Origin: an uncultured Aquimarina sp. | Lineage (GTDB): Bacteria; Bacteroidota; Bacteroidia; Flavobacteriales; Flavobacteriaceae | DNA length: 64,000 nt | NCBI GenBank assembly: GCA_947498775.1 | Contig: CANMLL010000016.1 | Coordinates: 1 to 64,000 of the forward strand | Direction of reading: 5' to 3' | In this document: positions 62,274 to 64,000 of the stretch, in pieces | How the letters are laid out: every line of letters begins with the position of its first letter | Numbering within the stretch: the first letter of the stretch is position 1 | Program-made: the position numbers and the translations under genes | The notes under the pieces: generated by a model | Told to the model about the DNA's origin: nothing | Databases searched by the model: none | The model's input: only the letters and a program-made list of their open reading frames with translations

Positions 62274-64000
62274 TTAGAATTTGTATCGTACAAATCCTTC
62301 TATGGCTTCATATTCTGGAAGCCCAAGTTTGTTATATTTTATTGCAGTAGCTTTATTTCGCTCTTCGGCACGTTGCCAGAATTCACGTGCATCGTTACCA
62401 GGAAACATAGCACTATCTTTTTGAGATTGATGCTTAAAAATTGCACTGCGTTTGCGGGCCATATCTTTAGGGCCGATGGGTACTGCCATCTCCATATCAG
62501 AGATGTCCCATTCTTGCCAGGCACCACGATATAACCAAACATAAGTATCATTGATCCATGAAACATTTTCTTTGACAAGGCGATCAATAGCTTTGTAGAT
62601 GATTTTGAGGCAAACTCTATGGGTGCCGTGAGGATCAGAAAGATCTCCCGCAGCAAAGATTTGATGAGGTTTTATTTTTTGTAATAAGTCATAGGTAATT
62701 TGTATATCTTCTTCTCCAGGAGGTTTCTTTTTAATGGCACCTGTTTCATAAAAAGGAAGGTTTAGGAAATGTGCGTTTTCTTCTGAAACATCACAGTACC
62801 TGCAAGCAGATAAAGCTTCTCCTTTCCTTATTAACCCTTTGAATTTTTGAATTTCGGGAGTATCAATATCTCCATGGGATTTAGTTTCAATAAAATGCCG
62901 TACTTGTTTCAAAAGTGTAGAAAGCTCTTCACTGGCTTGCTGATTTTTAACCACATCTCTGGTAAAATCCAGAAATCGTATTACTTCATCATCAAATACA
63001 GCAATATTACCCGAAGTTTGATACGCAATATGAACATCGTGCCCCTGGTCTACCAATCGAATTAATGTGCCTCCCATAGAAATCACATCGTCATCGGGAT
63101 GCGGACTAAATATCAATGAGGTTTTTGGATGGGGTGCTGCACGTTCGGGTCTATTGGTATCATCAACGTTTGGTTTACCTCCGGGCCAACCCGTTATTGC
63201 ATGTTGTAGTTGGTTAAAAACCCTTAGATTAATCTCTTCTGCAGAACCTATCTCTGCAATAAGACTACCCATACCAAACTCATTATAATCCTCATTAGTA
63301 AGCTTTAATAAAGCTTTGTCAATTTTTTCTGAAAGCCAGATAGCGGCTCTTTTTATCAGGGTACTATTCCAATGACAATCAGAGACCAGCCAAGGTGTTT
63401 TTATTCGGGTAAGTTCTGAAGCAGCAGCCTCATCAATAATAAAGGTACAATGGTTATGTTTTTGGAGGAAAGTAGCTGGTATGAAATCAGTAATTTCTCC
63501 TTCTATGGATTGTTTGATGATAGTAGCTTTTCCTTCTCCCCAGGCCAATAAAAATATCCTTTTAGCAGTCATAATGGTGCCCACACCCATTGTTATTGCT
63601 CTTGATGGTACATGTTCTTCTCCAAAAAAGTCACTAGCGGCATCAAGTCTGGTAACTTTATCTAAACGAATCAAACGAGTTTTACTATTTATTGAGGATC
63701 CGGGTTCATTAAATCCTACATGTCCGGTTCTTCCAATCCCTAGTATCTGAATATCGATCCCTCCATAATGTTGAATTAGGTTTTCATAGGCTTCGCAAGC
63801 CTGTTTTATTTGATCAATAGGTAACCTGCCATCAGGTATATGAATATTTTTCTTCTCAATATCTATATGATCAAAAAGATGTTCATTCATAAATCGAACA
63901 TAACTTTGTAATGATTCTGGTTGGATTGGATAGTATTCGTCCAGATTAAAGGTGATTACATTTTTAAAACTTAATCCTTCATTTTTGTGAAGTGCTACCA
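62274..64000 (-). CDS. nagB: Glucosamine-6-phosphate deaminase fused to PIG-L-like domain (5' end outside window)
   Basis: The frame stays open to the window edge and encodes NVITFNLDEYYPI before the internal ATG at 63890, which is typical NagB sequence, so the true start lies outside. The deaminase domain has LGIGRTGHVGFNEPGSS and SRAITMGVG. From about residue 255 after the internal ATG, a PIG-L/LmbE-type domain begins with FSPHPDDDVISMGGTL (metal-binding HPDDD) and later DPHGTHRVC. NagB turns GlcN-6-P into fructose-6-P and ammonia; the extra domain may deacetylate an amino sugar (inference). This two-domain form is common in Bacteroidota. Confidence 0.92.
   Translation of the reverse strand, partial: VALHKNEGLSFKNVITFNLDEYYPIQPESLQSYVRFMNEHLFDHIDIEKKNIHIPDGRLPIDQIKQACEAYENLIQHYGGIDIQILGIGRTGHVGFNEPGSSINSKTRLIRLDKVTRLDAASDFFGEEHVPSRAITMGVGTIMTAKRIFLLAWGEGKATIIKQSIEGEITDFIPATFLQKHNHCTFIIDEAAASELTRIKTPWLVSDCHWNSTLIKRAAIWLSEKIDKALLKLTNEDYNEFGMGSLIAEIGSAEEINLRVFNQLQHAITGWPGGKPNVDDTNRPERAAPHPKTSLIFSPHPDDDVISMGGTLIRLVDQGHDVHIAYQTSGNIAVFDDEVIRFLDFTRDVVKNQQASEELSTLLKQVRHFIETKSHGDIDTPEIQKFKGLIRKGEALSACRYCDVSEENAHFLNLPFYETGAIKKKPPGEEDIQITYDLLQKIKPHQIFAAGDLSDPHGTHRVCLKIIYKAIDRLVKENVSWINDTYVWLYRGAWQEWDISDMEMAVPIGPKDMARKRSAIFKHQSQKDSAMFPGNDAREFWQRAEERNKATAIKYNKLGLPEYEAIEGFVRYKF

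Noticed and set aside
1-64000. tRNA, rRNA, prophage or integrative element boundaries
   Set aside because: No tRNA-like cloverleaf ending, no integrase and no structural phage genes were seen; the only mobile elements supported are the IS and the small inverted-repeat elements.

Overview
The window looks like chromosomal DNA of a marine-type flavobacterium (Bacteroidota, Flavobacteriaceae; an Aquimarina-like genus is a guess). The evidence is the AT-rich sequence, TAnnTTTG promoter elements, a SusC/SusD pair, the gliding lipoprotein GldI, an ECF sigma/FecR/TonB-receptor signalling set, and several families largely confined to Bacteroidota (DUF3810, DUF5683, DUF6122, the cyclophilin-FKBP fusion). 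I saw no rRNA, tRNA, CRISPR array or prophage.

Layout. 1-5.6 kb: two exported amidohydrolase-like proteins (three modules, only one with a full metal site) and an unknown exported protein. 5.5-11.1 kb: DUF3810 protease-like protein, PepD dipeptidase, an inverted-repeat element, a cyclase-family hydrolase, a LytTR membrane regulator, a small membrane protein and a glyoxalase-like gene remnant. 11.2-15.7 kb: operon of DHH phosphoesterase, GldI and dual-domain prolyl isomerase, then a PhoD-like phosphatase and ndk. 15.8-23.1 kb: ECF sigma, FecR anti-sigma and TonB receptor facing two Cys-rich repeat lipoproteins; a shared GGGGTAGGGTA motif ties these together. 23.1-31.5 kb: DciA-like protein, a small lipoprotein and RecF, then a long rightward run (TPR protein, ribH, small membrane protein, mutL, two rhomboids, EEP hydrolase). 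31.6-38.7 kb: leftward run from parA-parB through a DUF5683 protein, dapB and two signal peptidases to a WbqC-like and a DUF6122 protein, with a lipoprotein beyond. 38.8-39.8 kb: a DECR-type 2,4-dienoyl-CoA reductase with a 24-bp palindrome upstream. 40.0-43.7 kb: tandem paralogues combining a carboxypeptidase-like domain, a TonB-plug-like segment, TPRs and a DUF2135-like domain. 43.7-49.0 kb: udk, a DivIC/FtsB-like gene and both methylmalonyl-CoA mutase subunits. 49.2-51.1 kb: a Cys-rich lipoprotein and an intact IS982-family element. 51.1-64.0 kb: a peptidoglycan-recycling locus.

The last region is the clearest functional unit. NagB with a PIG-L-like C-terminal domain, SusC, SusD, a GHL10/DigH-like glycosidase, a GNAT, AmpG, NagZ, a methyltransferase and AnmK lie in one leftward series. 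Together they would cleave murein glycan, take fragments across the outer membrane and inner membrane, and turn GlcNAc-anhydroMurNAc into central amino-sugar phosphates. The IS sits exactly at the anmK stop codon and rebuilds it.

The least explained unit is 15.8-23.1 kb: a transmembrane signalling cascade with two repeat lipoproteins that appear to share its promoter-proximal motif. All functions are inferred from motifs read by eye; no database search was run.
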